Source: Treponema ruminis (GTDB taxonomy: Bacteria > Spirochaetota > Spirochaetia > Treponematales > Treponemataceae). Taken from it: 64,000 nt of DNA. The stretch lies in contig CP031518.1 of assembly GCA_017161305.1 (NCBI GenBank), positions 124,001-188,000 on the forward strand. The letters are read 5' to 3'. A model generated the notes under the pieces. That model saw only the letters and a list, made by a program, of their open reading frames with translations, was not told the DNA's origin and did not search any database. The position numbers were made by a program, and so were the translations under genes. This document shows, in pieces, positions 1 through 8,320 of the stretch; the first letter of the stretch is position 1; each line of letters opens with the position of its first letter.

Positions 1-1212
1 AAGCCGGACATCCTGCTTCTGGACGAACCTACAAACCACCTCGATGCAGAGACAGTCGCTTGGCTCGAACGCCACCTCAAGGACTATCCGGGCACAATCA
101 TCGCTATCACTCACGACCGCTACTTCCTCGACAATGTAGCCGGTTGGATTTTGGAAATGGACCGCGGTGAAGGCTATCCTTTCAAAGGAAATTACTCAGA
201 ATGGCTTGAGGCAAAGGAAAAACGCCTTGCTCTCGAAGAAAAACAGGCTTCAACCCGCCGCCGCGAAATGCAGGAAGAGTTGGAGTGGATTCACGCCGGA
301 GCAAAAGGCCGTCAGGCAAAGCACAAGGAACACATCACAAAATACGAAGCCCTGCTTGCAGAAGAATCAAAGCGCGTTCAGCTTAAGGACACACAGATTT
401 CAATTCCGGCCGGTCCTCGTCTTGGAAGTGTCGTAATCGATGCAGAAAAGCTCACAAAATCATTCGATGACAAGCTTCTCTTTGAAAACCTCGACTTCCA
501 TATTCCGGCAGGAAGCGTTGTCGGAATCGTTGGTCCTAACGGTGCTGGTAAAACTACACTCTTCAAGATGATTGCAAGTGCCGCAGGTCAGGAAATCGAA
601 CTCCCAGACGGCAAGATGGGCAAGGAGCTTCCTGATTCTGGTTCAATCAAAGTGGGCGACACTGTTAAGCTCGTCTACGTTGACCAGATGCGTTCAAAGC
701 TCGACCCGAACAAGACAATCTACGAAATGCTTTCAGGTGGAAGCGACCTCGTTAAGCTCGGTGCAGTTGACGAAAAAGGCCGCGCCCTCAACGGTGCAGT
801 CCGTGAAATCAACGCACACGCATACTGCTCTTGGTTCAACTTCAACTCAGCAGAACAGAACAAAAAAATCAGCGTTCTTTCCGGTGGTGAAAAGAACCGC
901 CTCAATATGGGTATGATGTTCAAGGAAGCAGGAAACGTCCTCATGCTCGACGAACCTACAAACGATTTGGATATCACGACAACCCGTTCCCTCGAAGAAG
1001 CCATCAACAGCTTTGCGGGTGTAGTTCTCGTAATCAGCCATGACCGCTACTTCCTCGACCGAATCTGCACTCACATCCTGGCTTTCGAAAACAACTCGGA
1101 AGTTCACTTCGTAGAAGGAAGCTGGAGCGATTACGTCGAATGGCGCAAAAACGTCCTCGGAATCGACGACGACGTTCCTCATAAGACAGTTTATCGTAAG
1201 CTTACAAGATAA
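1..1212 (+). CDS. ettA: ABC-F translation factor EttA, 5' part outside window
   Basis: Energy-dependent translational throttle A is a soluble ABC-F ATPase that binds the ribosomal E site and gates elongation. The frame is open from base 1, so the gene starts upstream; about 403 codons are present. They begin in the Walker B of the first ATPase domain (LLLDEPTNHLD), continue through the charged helical linker with the RQAKHKEHITKYE stretch typical of EttA, and include a full second ATPase domain: Walker A GPNGAGKTT, signature LSGGEKNRL, Walker B LMLDEPTNDLD and switch His (VISHDRYFLDR). There are no membrane segments, so it is not a transporter. A hairpin terminator follows the stop at once. 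Other ABC-F proteins (Uup, antibiotic-resistance types) are less likely, because the linker and the long insertion after the second Walker A match EttA. Confidence 0.93.
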   Translation, partial: KPDILLLDEPTNHLDAETVAWLERHLKDYPGTIIAITHDRYFLDNVAGWILEMDRGEGYPFKGNYSEWLEAKEKRLALEEKQASTRRREMQEELEWIHAGAKGRQAKHKEHITKYEALLAEESKRVQLKDTQISIPAGPRLGSVVIDAEKLTKSFDDKLLFENLDFHIPAGSVVGIVGPNGAGKTTLFKMIASAAGQEIELPDGKMGKELPDSGSIKVGDTVKLVYVDQMRSKLDPNKTIYEMLSGGSDLVKLGAVDEKGRALNGAVREINAHAYCSWFNFNSAEQNKKISVLSGGEKNRLNMGMMFKEAGNVLMLDEPTNDLDITTTRSLEEAINSFAGVVLVISHDRYFLDRICTHILAFENNSEVHFVEGSWSDYVEWRKNVLGIDDDVPHKTVYRKLTR

Positions 1213-1252
1213 AAAAAATCCCGCCTGTTCTTGAAGCAGACGGGATTTTTTA
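1213..1252. terminator. Intrinsic terminator, likely bidirectional
   Basis: An A-run, a stem ATCCCGCCTG / CAGACGGGAT with one mismatch, and a T-run lie directly after the ettA stop. The converging membrane-protein gene ends just beyond, so it may serve both strands. Confidence 0.85.
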
Positions 1253-1268
1253 TGTTCAAATCAGATGA

Positions 1269-1766
1269 TTATTTTGCCTGGCTTGGGTGCTGGATGTGAG
1301 CTGCGCCCAAAATTGAGCCGACAGCTGCTGTGATGAGGCCTGCCAAAACCAGATATCCGCCGACACTTGTGTAACCGAAGATTGGTGTGACCGGGCTTGT
1401 GTAGAATTTTGTGTAAGCGCCGAACATGTCTGTGAGGGCCGGTGCGATTGAAATGACTGATGCGATTTCAAAAGCGAGGGCAAGCAAAGTTACGATGATG
1501 TCGCCGACGATTGTCTTTGTGCAGAAGAACAATGCGATTCCTGCGATTGAGCAAAGCCATGTGATTACGATGAAAGTTGAGTTGTAAGCAGATGGTGCTT
1601 TGTTGAAGTAAGAAGCTGCTCCAAAAACGTTCTTTAATACAGTTCCTGATTCATCTTTGAGGAAAAATGTTGGAATCATAAATCCGATAAAGGTGAGAAC
1701 CATTCCTGCGAGGAAAATTACTCGGTCGAGAGAGCGTTCTTTTTTAAGTGTTTCGAAATATTTCAT
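1269..1766 (-). CDS. Small four-helix membrane protein, function unknown
   Basis: A 165-residue protein not recognised as a named family. It has a basic amphipathic N-terminus followed by four hydrophobic segments (about residues 16-36, 65-83, 86-108 and 133-155), so it is probably an inner-membrane protein with both ends in the cytoplasm. There is no signal peptidase site and no obvious catalytic motif. A strong Shine-Dalgarno (AGGAGG, 8-9 nt before ATG) fixes the start and suggests good translation. It is a single-gene unit: the upstream neighbour is divergent and the downstream one convergent. The AT-rich 1767-1849 stretch holds its promoter and that of the malic enzyme gene. Confidence 0.8.
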   Translation of the reverse strand: MKYFETLKKERSLDRVIFLAGMVLTFIGFMIPTFFLKDESGTVLKNVFGAASYFNKAPSAYNSTFIVITWLCSIAGIALFFCTKTIVGDIIVTLLALAFEIASVISIAPALTDMFGAYTKFYTSPVTPIFGYTSVGGYLVLAGLITAAVGSILGAAHIQHPSQAK

Positions 1767-1849
1767 TTTTTATAAGGCCTCCTGTAAAAACTGTACCTAT
1801 ATTATAATTATATACGATTCTAGCAGTTTATTAATCACAATTTTTGTAC

Positions 1850-1862
1850 TATAATGACCAAC
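1850..1862 (+). promoter_or_regulatory. -10 box abutting malic enzyme start (leaderless)
   Basis: TATAAT at 1850-1855 is followed by 7 nt and then ATG at 1863. A transcript starting 6-8 nt after the box would begin at or next to the start codon. No Shine-Dalgarno is visible. Confidence 0.6.
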
Positions 1863-3041
1863 ATGAGTACAATTTACGAAAAAGCACTTGAAAAACATGT
1901 AGAATGGAAGGGCAAAATTTCAACTGAATTGAAAATGCCTTTGGAAAATCGTGATGACCTTTCTGTAGCTTACACTCCTGGAGTTGCAGAACCTTGCCGC
2001 CAGATTCATAAAAATCCTGATGATGCGTATAAATACACATGGAAAGGTAATACTATTGCCGTAGTTAGTGATGGAACCGCTGTTCTTGGCTTGGGCGACA
2101 TCGGTCCTGCAGGCGGCCTGCCTGTAATGGAAGGAAAATGTGTCCTTTTCAAGAAGTTCGGCGGAGTTGATGCCGTTCCTCTCTGTATCGACACAAAAGA
2201 CCCACAGGAAATCATCAAATTCTGCAAGCAGATTGCACCGACTTTTGGCGGAATCAACCTTGAGGATATTTCGGCTCCACGCTGTGTAGAAATCGAACGC
2301 GCTTTGATTCGTGACTTGGACATTCCGGTCTTCCATGATGACCAGCACGGAACTGCAATCGTAGTAACTGCCGCTGTAATCAACTCACTCAAACTCACTG
2401 GCAAAAAGGCCGAGGACTGCAAGGTAGTTGTTTCAGGCGTAGGCGCTGCCGGTTCTTCAATCATGCGTATGCTCTACAACCTCGGAATCAGAAAAATCTA
2501 CGGTTTCGGAAGCAAAGGCATCATCCTCAAGGAAGACTACGACAAATATGACTTCCTCAAAAAAGAAATCACAGAATTCACAAACCCAGAGAATAAACGT
2601 TACACACTCGCAGAGGCAATGAAGGGTGCTGATATTTTCGTCGGCGTTTCTGTTCCAGGCGTTGTCACAGAAGAAATGGTCAAATCAATGGCTCCAAAAT
2701 CAATCGTTCTTCCAATGGCAAATCCTGAGCCGGAAATCACTTACGAAAAGGCAAAGGCTGCCGGCGCATACATCGTCGGAACTGGCCGAAGCGACTATCC
2801 TAACCAGATTAACAACGTTCTTGCTTTCCCGGGACTTTTCCGCGGCGCACTCGACTGCCGTTCACGAAAAATCACCGAGGAAATGAAGATTGCGGCTGCC
2901 CGTGGTTTGGCTTCACTCATCAGCGACGAAGAACTTGCTCCTGAGCTTGTAATTCCAAGTGCATTTGACGAGCGTGTTGCTCCAACTGTTGCAAAAGCAG
3001 TTGCAGAAGAAGCCCGCAAAGCAGGCCTTGCAAGAATTTAA
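1863..3041 (+). CDS. Malic enzyme (short bacterial type)
   Basis: Oxidative decarboxylation of malate to pyruvate with NAD(P)+, in the cytoplasm; it supplies pyruvate and reducing power. The 392-residue product has the malic enzyme N-terminal domain (AYTPGVAEPC with the catalytic Tyr; the GTAVLGLGDIG / GGLPVMEGK loop), metal ligands in the ED.SAPRC / FHDDQHGTA region, and a Rossmann NAD domain (VVSGVGAAGSS, then ANPEPEI). It lacks the phosphotransacetylase-like tail of MaeB-type enzymes. I chose ATG 1863 because the earlier in-frame ATG (1854) overlaps a TATAAT -10 box and because homologues begin with Tyr-Glu-Lys within the first few residues. Arginase follows 15 bp downstream on the same strand, so the two may be co-transcribed. 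Cofactor preference cannot be read reliably. Confidence 0.93.
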   Translation: MSTIYEKALEKHVEWKGKISTELKMPLENRDDLSVAYTPGVAEPCRQIHKNPDDAYKYTWKGNTIAVVSDGTAVLGLGDIGPAGGLPVMEGKCVLFKKFGGVDAVPLCIDTKDPQEIIKFCKQIAPTFGGINLEDISAPRCVEIERALIRDLDIPVFHDDQHGTAIVVTAAVINSLKLTGKKAEDCKVVVSGVGAAGSSIMRMLYNLGIRKIYGFGSKGIILKEDYDKYDFLKKEITEFTNPENKRYTLAEAMKGADIFVGVSVPGVVTEEMVKSMAPKSIVLPMANPEPEITYEKAKAAGAYIVGTGRSDYPNQINNVLAFPGLFRGALDCRSRKITEEMKIAAARGLASLISDEELAPELVIPSAFDERVAPTVAKAVAEEARKAGLARI

Positions 3042-3056
3042 AAGGTTTTTGGGAAG

Positions 3057-3965
3057 ATGAACATTCGTATTCTTGAAATGCCATTGGATTATGGTGCAAG
3101 CCGTCACGGTGCGGATATGGGCCCTTCAGCTATCCGACTCGCAGGAGTCAAGGAACGCATTGAAGGCCTTGGTCACAAAGCCGTCCAGTGTTTCTCACCG
3201 ATTCAGATTAACCCCCAGGAATTCGAGACTGTGGGCAATCCAAAGGCAAAATATCTTGCTCCGATTGTGCGTGCGAATACTCAGCTTGCCGAAGAGGTCG
3301 AAAAGACTGCTTCTTGCGGGGATTTCCCTCTTATTCTTGGCGGCGACCATTCGATAGCTCTCGGCTCGATTGCAGGTCTTTCTGCCGCTTACAAAAAGAA
3401 GGGGCTCAAGCTCGGCGTTCTTTACGTTGACGCTCACGGCGATTTTAACACGGATGAAACTAGCCCTAGCGGAAACATTCACGGTGAGTGTATGTCTGCA
3501 AGCTGCGGTTACGGCCTTCCTGAGCTTACTAATTTGTATTTTGACGGACAGAAAGTTGATCCGCGTAACGTCTGCTATGTCGGCTTGCGAAGCGTTGATG
3601 AAGGCGAGCGCGAGCTTATGAAACAGGCTGGAGTCAAAGCCTACACGATGACCGACATTGACCGCCAGGGCTTTAACGAAGTCATGCGGCATGTACTCAG
3701 ATTTTTCAAGCAGAAGGTTGATGTAGTTCACGTAAGTTTTGACATGGACTGTCTTGATCCGATGTACGCACCGGGAACAGGCTATCAGCTTCCGGCCGGC
3801 ATGACAAACCGCGAGGCCCTTCTTTTAATGGAAGAAATGTGCGATCTCGGTATGGTACGCTCTGCCGAAATCGTGGAAGTGAACCCGGTTCTCGATGTTC
3901 GCAATCAGACAGCTGCCTTTGCGGTAGACTTAATCGCGCGACTTTTGGGCGAAAAGATTTATTAG
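3057..3965 (+). CDS. rocF: Arginase (ureohydrolase family)
   Basis: Hydrolyses L-arginine to ornithine and urea at a binuclear manganese site. The 302-residue length is normal. Metal ligands are all present: GGDHS near residue 99, the D-x-H-x-D motif DAHGDFN near 127, and the D-x-D in SFDMDCLDP near 230. The loop TSPSGNIHG after the D-x-H-x-D motif is the arginase form rather than agmatinase or formiminoglutamase. A GGGAAG Shine-Dalgarno lies just before ATG. It sits 15 bp after the malic enzyme gene and is followed by a REP-like repeat, which probably ends the unit. Formiminoglutamase is the main alternative. Confidence 0.88.
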   Translation: MNIRILEMPLDYGASRHGADMGPSAIRLAGVKERIEGLGHKAVQCFSPIQINPQEFETVGNPKAKYLAPIVRANTQLAEEVEKTASCGDFPLILGGDHSIALGSIAGLSAAYKKKGLKLGVLYVDAHGDFNTDETSPSGNIHGECMSASCGYGLPELTNLYFDGQKVDPRNVCYVGLRSVDEGERELMKQAGVKAYTMTDIDRQGFNEVMRHVLRFFKQKVDVVHVSFDMDCLDPMYAPGTGYQLPAGMTNREALLLMEEMCDLGMVRSAEIVEVNPVLDVRNQTAAFAVDLIARLLGEKIY

Positions 3966-3967
3966 GG

Positions 3968-4052
3968 GCGCAATCAATTTCCTGCCGCTGTTCCGTGGTT
4001 CGCTAACGCTCATTGCCTTTGGCAACGCTTCGCGCCACTCCATAGCGGGCGC
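3968..4052. repeat. REP-like intergenic repeat, family A
   Basis: A GC-rich palindromic segment between convergent genes. Its core (CTGCCGCTGTTCCGTGG, then GCGCCACTCCATA) matches in reverse complement the repeat at 45039-45107, which lies inside a lipoprotein gene. The shared blocks are TATGGAG, GGCG, GCGAAGC, GAGCG and CGGAACA-CGGCAG. Confidence 0.6.
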
Positions 4053-4058
4053 CGCATT

Positions 4059-6248
4059 TTATGGTAATACACACAATCCTTTGCCTCGGAATTCAGTTTC
4101 CGGGGCATTTTTTTTGGCTGTGTAAAATTCACCCATGTAGAACCAGCCGATTTTGCCGTTTGCAAGCGGGACTTTTTCTCCGCCGAGCCAGAAGATTTTA
4201 GCTTTGTCTTCGGGGAGAGGCTTTTTGAAAATTTCGTCTCGTTTTGCTTCGTATTTTTCGATTATTTTTTCAATAAAATCTTTGGGAACTGTCGGGCGGG
4301 CAACCTGGAAGTCGAACCATTTCTGGACAGGTTTTTCCAGGTCTTCGCCGTGCATCCACTGGTTGAGGGAATAGTCGAGGAAAGCTCCGTATTTCTGGGA
4401 TTTTTTCTCTCCCTCAAAGTGAAGGCCGTTTTTGGCGAAAAGAGGGGCGTTCTGTTTTTCCTGGGGATCGATTGGCTTTAAATCCGGGATTTTGCCTTCA
4501 GTCCATTCCTTGTAAACGCGCGAGTGACGTGTGAGGACGAACTTGTGCCAGAAGCATGAATCCAAAAGTCCGTTTGCGTAGAACTGGCGCAGGGTTTCCA
4601 TAGAGTTGATTAAATCCTGCTCCTTTTCCCACCAGTAGCCGTAAATCATGTAGGCGTGGACGAGGATTCCGGCTTCCTTAAAGGCACAGCAGGCTCCGAC
4701 GATTGACTCCAGATCCGTGCCCTTGTGGATTGCGTTAAGTCCGTTGCCTGTTGCAGATTCAAGTCCGGCTGAAACTCCGATTAAGCCGCCGTAAGCCAGA
4801 AAGTCTGCCACATCGCGGGTAAATGATTTTTCAAAGCGGACGTTTCCCCACCAGGTAATCGGCGAGCCGTGGGCGATGTTTTCGCGGGCAAAGGCAATCA
4901 TGAGGGCCGGGGGCATTGCTTCGTCAACAAAGTGAATTCCGTAAACGCCCTTTTCCCTGCACTGGGCGAGGAGTCCTTGATATAACTTACTAACGTTAGT
5001 TGGACAATATCCTTTGACATAATCCAGAGTAACATCGCAGAAAGCACATTTGTGCCAGTAGCAGCCGTGGGCCATGTAAGCCTTAATCCAGCTGCCGTCC
5101 GACCAGAGCCGGTGCATTGGATTCGTGTCGTCAATCAGCCGCGGGTACTGGGAAAAATCAATGTCCGAAAAATCCGGAATCAAAGAAGATGTAATTTCCT
5201 TTTCATAAGCTAACGACTGTTCGTAAGTGTCAGAACCTTCCCCAAGCGGCGGAATCACGCAAACCGAGCCGGAATCATTAACAAACTGCCTGAGCTTGAA
5301 AATGGGTTCACTTGCCCCTGACAAAGAGTCAATTCCTAATTGCTCAATTCTCATTGCCAATTCTTTGTAAGAAGCATAGCCCCGGTCATAGCAAATGGCA
5401 TCGCAATATTTAACTAACGAAGGTTCGTTTGTCTCGCGCAATTCTGTATTAACAAATCCGCCGCCAAAGCAGACATAAACCGAGTCCCCGAATTGTTTCT
5501 TAAAGAATCGTCCGGTAGCCAGTGCCGCCGCAAAAGTCCCCGCAAAGGGAATTGAAATGAGGACGAGGCTTTCCCCCTCAGCAATTTCTAGCTTCCTCAA
5601 AAGAGACTCATAAAACTCCTTTAGAATCGGGCTGTCCGCGCCTTTCTCAACTTCCGCAAAACTTGACTCGCTTACCGTCAGACTTTCCGCATAGCGCACC
5701 AGAGAAAAATTCCTGTCAAAAGCAATCGTGATAAAATCCGCAAGATCCGCCAGGGCAAAACTTGCAAGCGAGCGGGCATCGTCCGTGGTCAAATCGTGGC
5801 CCAGATTCGCAAGATAATTTTCCATTCGGTTTCCGCGCGGAACATGGGCGCCAAAAACAAAGCGGTGGGCATTTTCATAGCCCGAAGAAATATTGTCGCG
5901 CGAGCCCGGCCGCAAAATCGCCGTGATAAAATCAATCCATTCAATCCACAAATCTTTCTGGGCAAGATAGCGCCGGAGATTGAATGCCGTCGCCTCGTCA
6001 CCTGACTTTTCGGCCTGGTCTGCCAGCTTGAGGGCATTTTTTTCGCAGAGGGAAAAAAGTTTTGTAAGGCCTGAGCGTGAAAAAATCTCGTAGTAAAGGG
6101 CAAGGCTCAAATCGAGCCATTTTGTTTCGTGACCGAGAGATTTGAAAAATGCGGAGAGATAGGCACCGCTGGGATAAGCCGTGTTGAGCTGCACGATTGG
6201 CGGCTGGATAATCAAAACATTTGTTTTGGCTGTTTTTTCCTGAGACAT
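4059..6248 (-). CDS. B12-binding-like radical SAM protein, unknown substrate
   Basis: A 729-residue protein. The N-terminus (VLIIQPPIVQLNTAYPSGAY, then a GHET turn) resembles a cobalamin-binding Rossmann fold, but I do not see the DxHxxG cobalamin motif. The radical SAM domain begins near residue 390 with the cluster motif GCYWHKCAFC: Cys396, Cys401 and Cys404, a C-x4-C-x2-C spacing instead of the usual C-x3-C-x2-C. Downstream are VDEAMPP, ITWWGNVRFE and the glycine-rich VSAGLES segment, all typical of the TIM barrel. The start carries an AGGA Shine-Dalgarno overlapping the end of the oxidoreductase gene 9 bp upstream, so the two form an operon. Substrate and product cannot be inferred. It lies in a GC-richer, well-kept frame with no sign of decay. 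Confidence 0.82.
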   Translation of the reverse strand: MSQEKTAKTNVLIIQPPIVQLNTAYPSGAYLSAFFKSLGHETKWLDLSLALYYEIFSRSGLTKLFSLCEKNALKLADQAEKSGDEATAFNLRRYLAQKDLWIEWIDFITAILRPGSRDNISSGYENAHRFVFGAHVPRGNRMENYLANLGHDLTTDDARSLASFALADLADFITIAFDRNFSLVRYAESLTVSESSFAEVEKGADSPILKEFYESLLRKLEIAEGESLVLISIPFAGTFAAALATGRFFKKQFGDSVYVCFGGGFVNTELRETNEPSLVKYCDAICYDRGYASYKELAMRIEQLGIDSLSGASEPIFKLRQFVNDSGSVCVIPPLGEGSDTYEQSLAYEKEITSSLIPDFSDIDFSQYPRLIDDTNPMHRLWSDGSWIKAYMAHGCYWHKCAFCDVTLDYVKGYCPTNVSKLYQGLLAQCREKGVYGIHFVDEAMPPALMIAFARENIAHGSPITWWGNVRFEKSFTRDVADFLAYGGLIGVSAGLESATGNGLNAIHKGTDLESIVGACCAFKEAGILVHAYMIYGYWWEKEQDLINSMETLRQFYANGLLDSCFWHKFVLTRHSRVYKEWTEGKIPDLKPIDPQEKQNAPLFAKNGLHFEGEKKSQKYGAFLDYSLNQWMHGEDLEKPVQKWFDFQVARPTVPKDFIEKIIEKYEAKRDEIFKKPLPEDKAKIFWLGGEKVPLANGKIGWFYMGEFYTAKKNAPETEFRGKGLCVLP

Positions 6249-6257
6249 TCTTTTTTC

Positions 6258-7304
6258 CTAAAACTTTGCCTTAATTTCTTCGAGAACTTTTAAATCTGAA
6301 ATCGCATCTTCAAGCGGAGAGACAAGCTCAGAATTTCCGTCGAGAAAATCCACCGCGTTTTGAATCATTCCGCTGAAATAACCTGTCTTTTTGGGCAGCT
6401 TGATCTTTTGCCTGGTGAGCGAGTAAAAGCCTGTGTAGAGTTTGGATTCTTCGCGAAGGTAAAGCTCGGCAAATCCGTTTCCAACGCAGATTTTTCCAAG
6501 AGTGCCGAGGATTTCAATTCTGAACTCAAAGAACTTGCTTCGGCCGCTCATTTTGAAGGTGACTTCCGGGATTGTGCCAAACTGACTAACGACCGATTGG
6601 TAGTGAGCAGAGAAATTTCGCACAATGCCTTTTTCATCCTTATGAACGCCGGAAACAAGTGGATTTGATAATGATGCTTTCAGCAAAAACTGCAGGATGT
6701 CGACCAGATGGGTTCCGTCGTGCAGGAGCGAATAAGTTCCGTCCTTTTCAAATTCCTCACCGTAAATACGCAGACCGGAATCCAGTTCTCCTGTTACAGA
6801 CTGAATGTCTCCGATTTTATCAATTAAACTTACGACCGATAGATAGTCTTTTGCAAATCTTCGTTCATGATTTACCATTACAGGAACGCCGCATTCCTCA
6901 GCCTTTGCACGGATTTTTTCGGCTTCCTCGGAATTGAGGGCGACCGGCTTTTCCAGAATCACCAGCCTGGGTTTATATTCAATTGCCTTTATGCATTCTT
7001 CGAGGTGATTATCTTCATTAACTGCAACCGTGATGATGTCGAGGCAGGTCACATTTTCGTAAAGTTCCTGGCTGGTCGGAAAAACCAGGGTAAAGTCATT
7101 TTTGCCGTTATGCTTTCGGACATATTTCCGCCACTTTTCAAGATTTTCTTCGTTGGAGTCGGCGGCTGCAATCAGCTTGATTCGCTTGTTATTGAGAAGT
7201 GCCATGGTATGACTGGCAGGCTGTTCGCGCTTTTTGTCAAAGCCAAGCGAAAATCCAATCCGCCCGGTGCCAACAATCGCGGCATAATAATGCTTTTTTT
7301 CCAT
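6258..7304 (-). CDS. Gfo/Idh/MocA-family oxidoreductase
   Basis: A 348-residue NAD(P)-dependent dehydrogenase, probably acting on a sugar, cyclitol or nucleotide sugar in the cytoplasm. The N-terminal Rossmann fold reads YYAAIVGTGRIGFSLG, and the family's EKP motif is present as ILEKPVALN near residue 130, followed by the second-domain H-E-R-R segment (VMVNHERRF). Longer starts up to 7394 are in frame, but ATG 7304 fits the family length and has TATAAT 6 nt before it (7311-7316), so a leaderless start is likely. It is the first gene of a two-gene unit with the radical SAM protein. Substrate unknown. Confidence 0.85.
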   Translation of the reverse strand: MEKKHYYAAIVGTGRIGFSLGFDKKREQPASHTMALLNNKRIKLIAAADSNEENLEKWRKYVRKHNGKNDFTLVFPTSQELYENVTCLDIITVAVNEDNHLEECIKAIEYKPRLVILEKPVALNSEEAEKIRAKAEECGVPVMVNHERRFAKDYLSVVSLIDKIGDIQSVTGELDSGLRIYGEEFEKDGTYSLLHDGTHLVDILQFLLKASLSNPLVSGVHKDEKGIVRNFSAHYQSVVSQFGTIPEVTFKMSGRSKFFEFRIEILGTLGKICVGNGFAELYLREESKLYTGFYSLTRQKIKLPKKTGYFSGMIQNAVDFLDGNSELVSPLEDAISDLKVLEEIKAKF

Positions 7305-7310
7305 AAAATT

Positions 7311-7316
7311 ATTATA
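7311..7316 (-). promoter_or_regulatory. -10 box of the oxidoreductase/radical SAM unit (leaderless)
   Basis: TATAAT on the minus strand, 6 nt from ATG 7304, with no Shine-Dalgarno. The divergent mrp gene uses a normal AGAGGT ribosome site instead. Confidence 0.6.
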
Positions 7317-7407
7317 AGAAAGCATTTCGTTTTGTGCTAGTTTATTATTGTCTTCCACTTCAAATTTTATTATCTTAATAACGAGTAATCTCAAAGAGGT
7401 ATTTTAA

Positions 7408-8229
7408 ATGGCAGAAGAATGTACCCACAACTGTTCGACATGTGGTTCAAATTGTAAATCAAAAGACTTGCGCGCCACTCTCCGCGAAGGAAGCTGCGTT
7501 AAAAAAGTAATAGGCGTTGTATCTGGAAAAGGTGGCGTTGGAAAATCCCTCGTAACAGCCCTGCTTGCCTCAAAAATGCGAAAGGCGGGCTTTAAAACAG
7601 CCGTTCTCGATGCCGACATCACCGGTCCCTCAATCCCGACAAGTTTCGGTGTTTCTGACCAAAAGGCAACCGGCGACAAGACAGGCACGATTTATCCTGT
7701 AAAAACTGAAACTGGAATCCAGCTCATGAGCATGAATTTCCTTCTCGAAAAGGAAACGGACCCGGTTTTGTGGCGTGGTCCGGTAATCGCTGGTGCAGTA
7801 AAGCAGTTCTGGACTGATGTTGAATGGCGTGACGTAGACTTTATGTTCGTCGATATGCCTCCGGGAACAGGCGACGTTCCTCTTACGGTTTTCCAGTCTC
7901 TCCCGGTTGACGGAATTGTGGTCGTGTCGTCACCCCAGCAGCTTGTCCGCGTGATTGTCGAAAAGGCAGTTAAAATGGCAAACATGATGAAGGTGCCGAT
8001 TGTAGGTCTCGTCGAAAACATGAGCTATGTAAAATGCCCTCACTGTAACGAGGAAATCAAAGTCTTCGGTGAAAGCAACATCAACGGAATCGCAAAAGAT
8101 TACGGAATCCCGGTTCTGGCCCGAATACCGATGAGCGAGGACATTTCCAAGGCAATCGACGAAGGCGACGTAGAGCGATTGGACGCCGATTTCCTCGATG
8201 CCGCAGTTGATTTGATAAAAGCAATATAA
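7408..8229 (+). CDS. Mrp/NBP35-type Fe-S carrier ATPase
   Basis: A P-loop ATPase that carries and delivers Fe-S clusters in the cytoplasm (ApbC/Mrp/Nbp35 group). The 273-residue product has a deviant Walker A SGKGGVGKS at residues 39-47, the MPPGTGD motif near 150-156, and a C-terminal CPHC (Cys210, Cys213) that bridges the cluster in the dimer. The N-terminus also carries four cysteines (Cys5, Cys9, Cys12, Cys16), like the N-terminal cluster of Nbp35 proteins but spaced differently; plain Mrp proteins lack these. The start is supported by AGAGGT 8 nt before ATG. It is divergent from the oxidoreductase unit and followed by a REP-like repeat. Confidence 0.9.
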   Translation: MAEECTHNCSTCGSNCKSKDLRATLREGSCVKKVIGVVSGKGGVGKSLVTALLASKMRKAGFKTAVLDADITGPSIPTSFGVSDQKATGDKTGTIYPVKTETGIQLMSMNFLLEKETDPVLWRGPVIAGAVKQFWTDVEWRDVDFMFVDMPPGTGDVPLTVFQSLPVDGIVVVSSPQQLVRVIVEKAVKMANMMKVPIVGLVENMSYVKCPHCNEEIKVFGESNINGIAKDYGIPVLARIPMSEDISKAIDEGDVERLDADFLDAAVDLIKAI

Positions 8230-8232
8230 ATA

Positions 8233-8306
8233 AAGGGGGAAAGCCTTCCCCCTAGCGCCCACTTCGTTGGTCGCTACCCCCATCTGCGGGAAAGCCCGCA
8301 ACGCCC
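8233..8306. repeat. REP-like intergenic repeat, family B
   Basis: A GGGGGAAAGCC-TTCCCC hairpin is followed by a 26-bp block (8255-8280, CGCCCACTTCGTTGGTCGCT at its core) that recurs exactly in reverse complement at 30557-30582. It ends with a TGCGGGAAAGCCCGCA hairpin at 8284-8299. Confidence 0.7.
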
Positions 8307-8320
8307 TATCTGGATAATCT

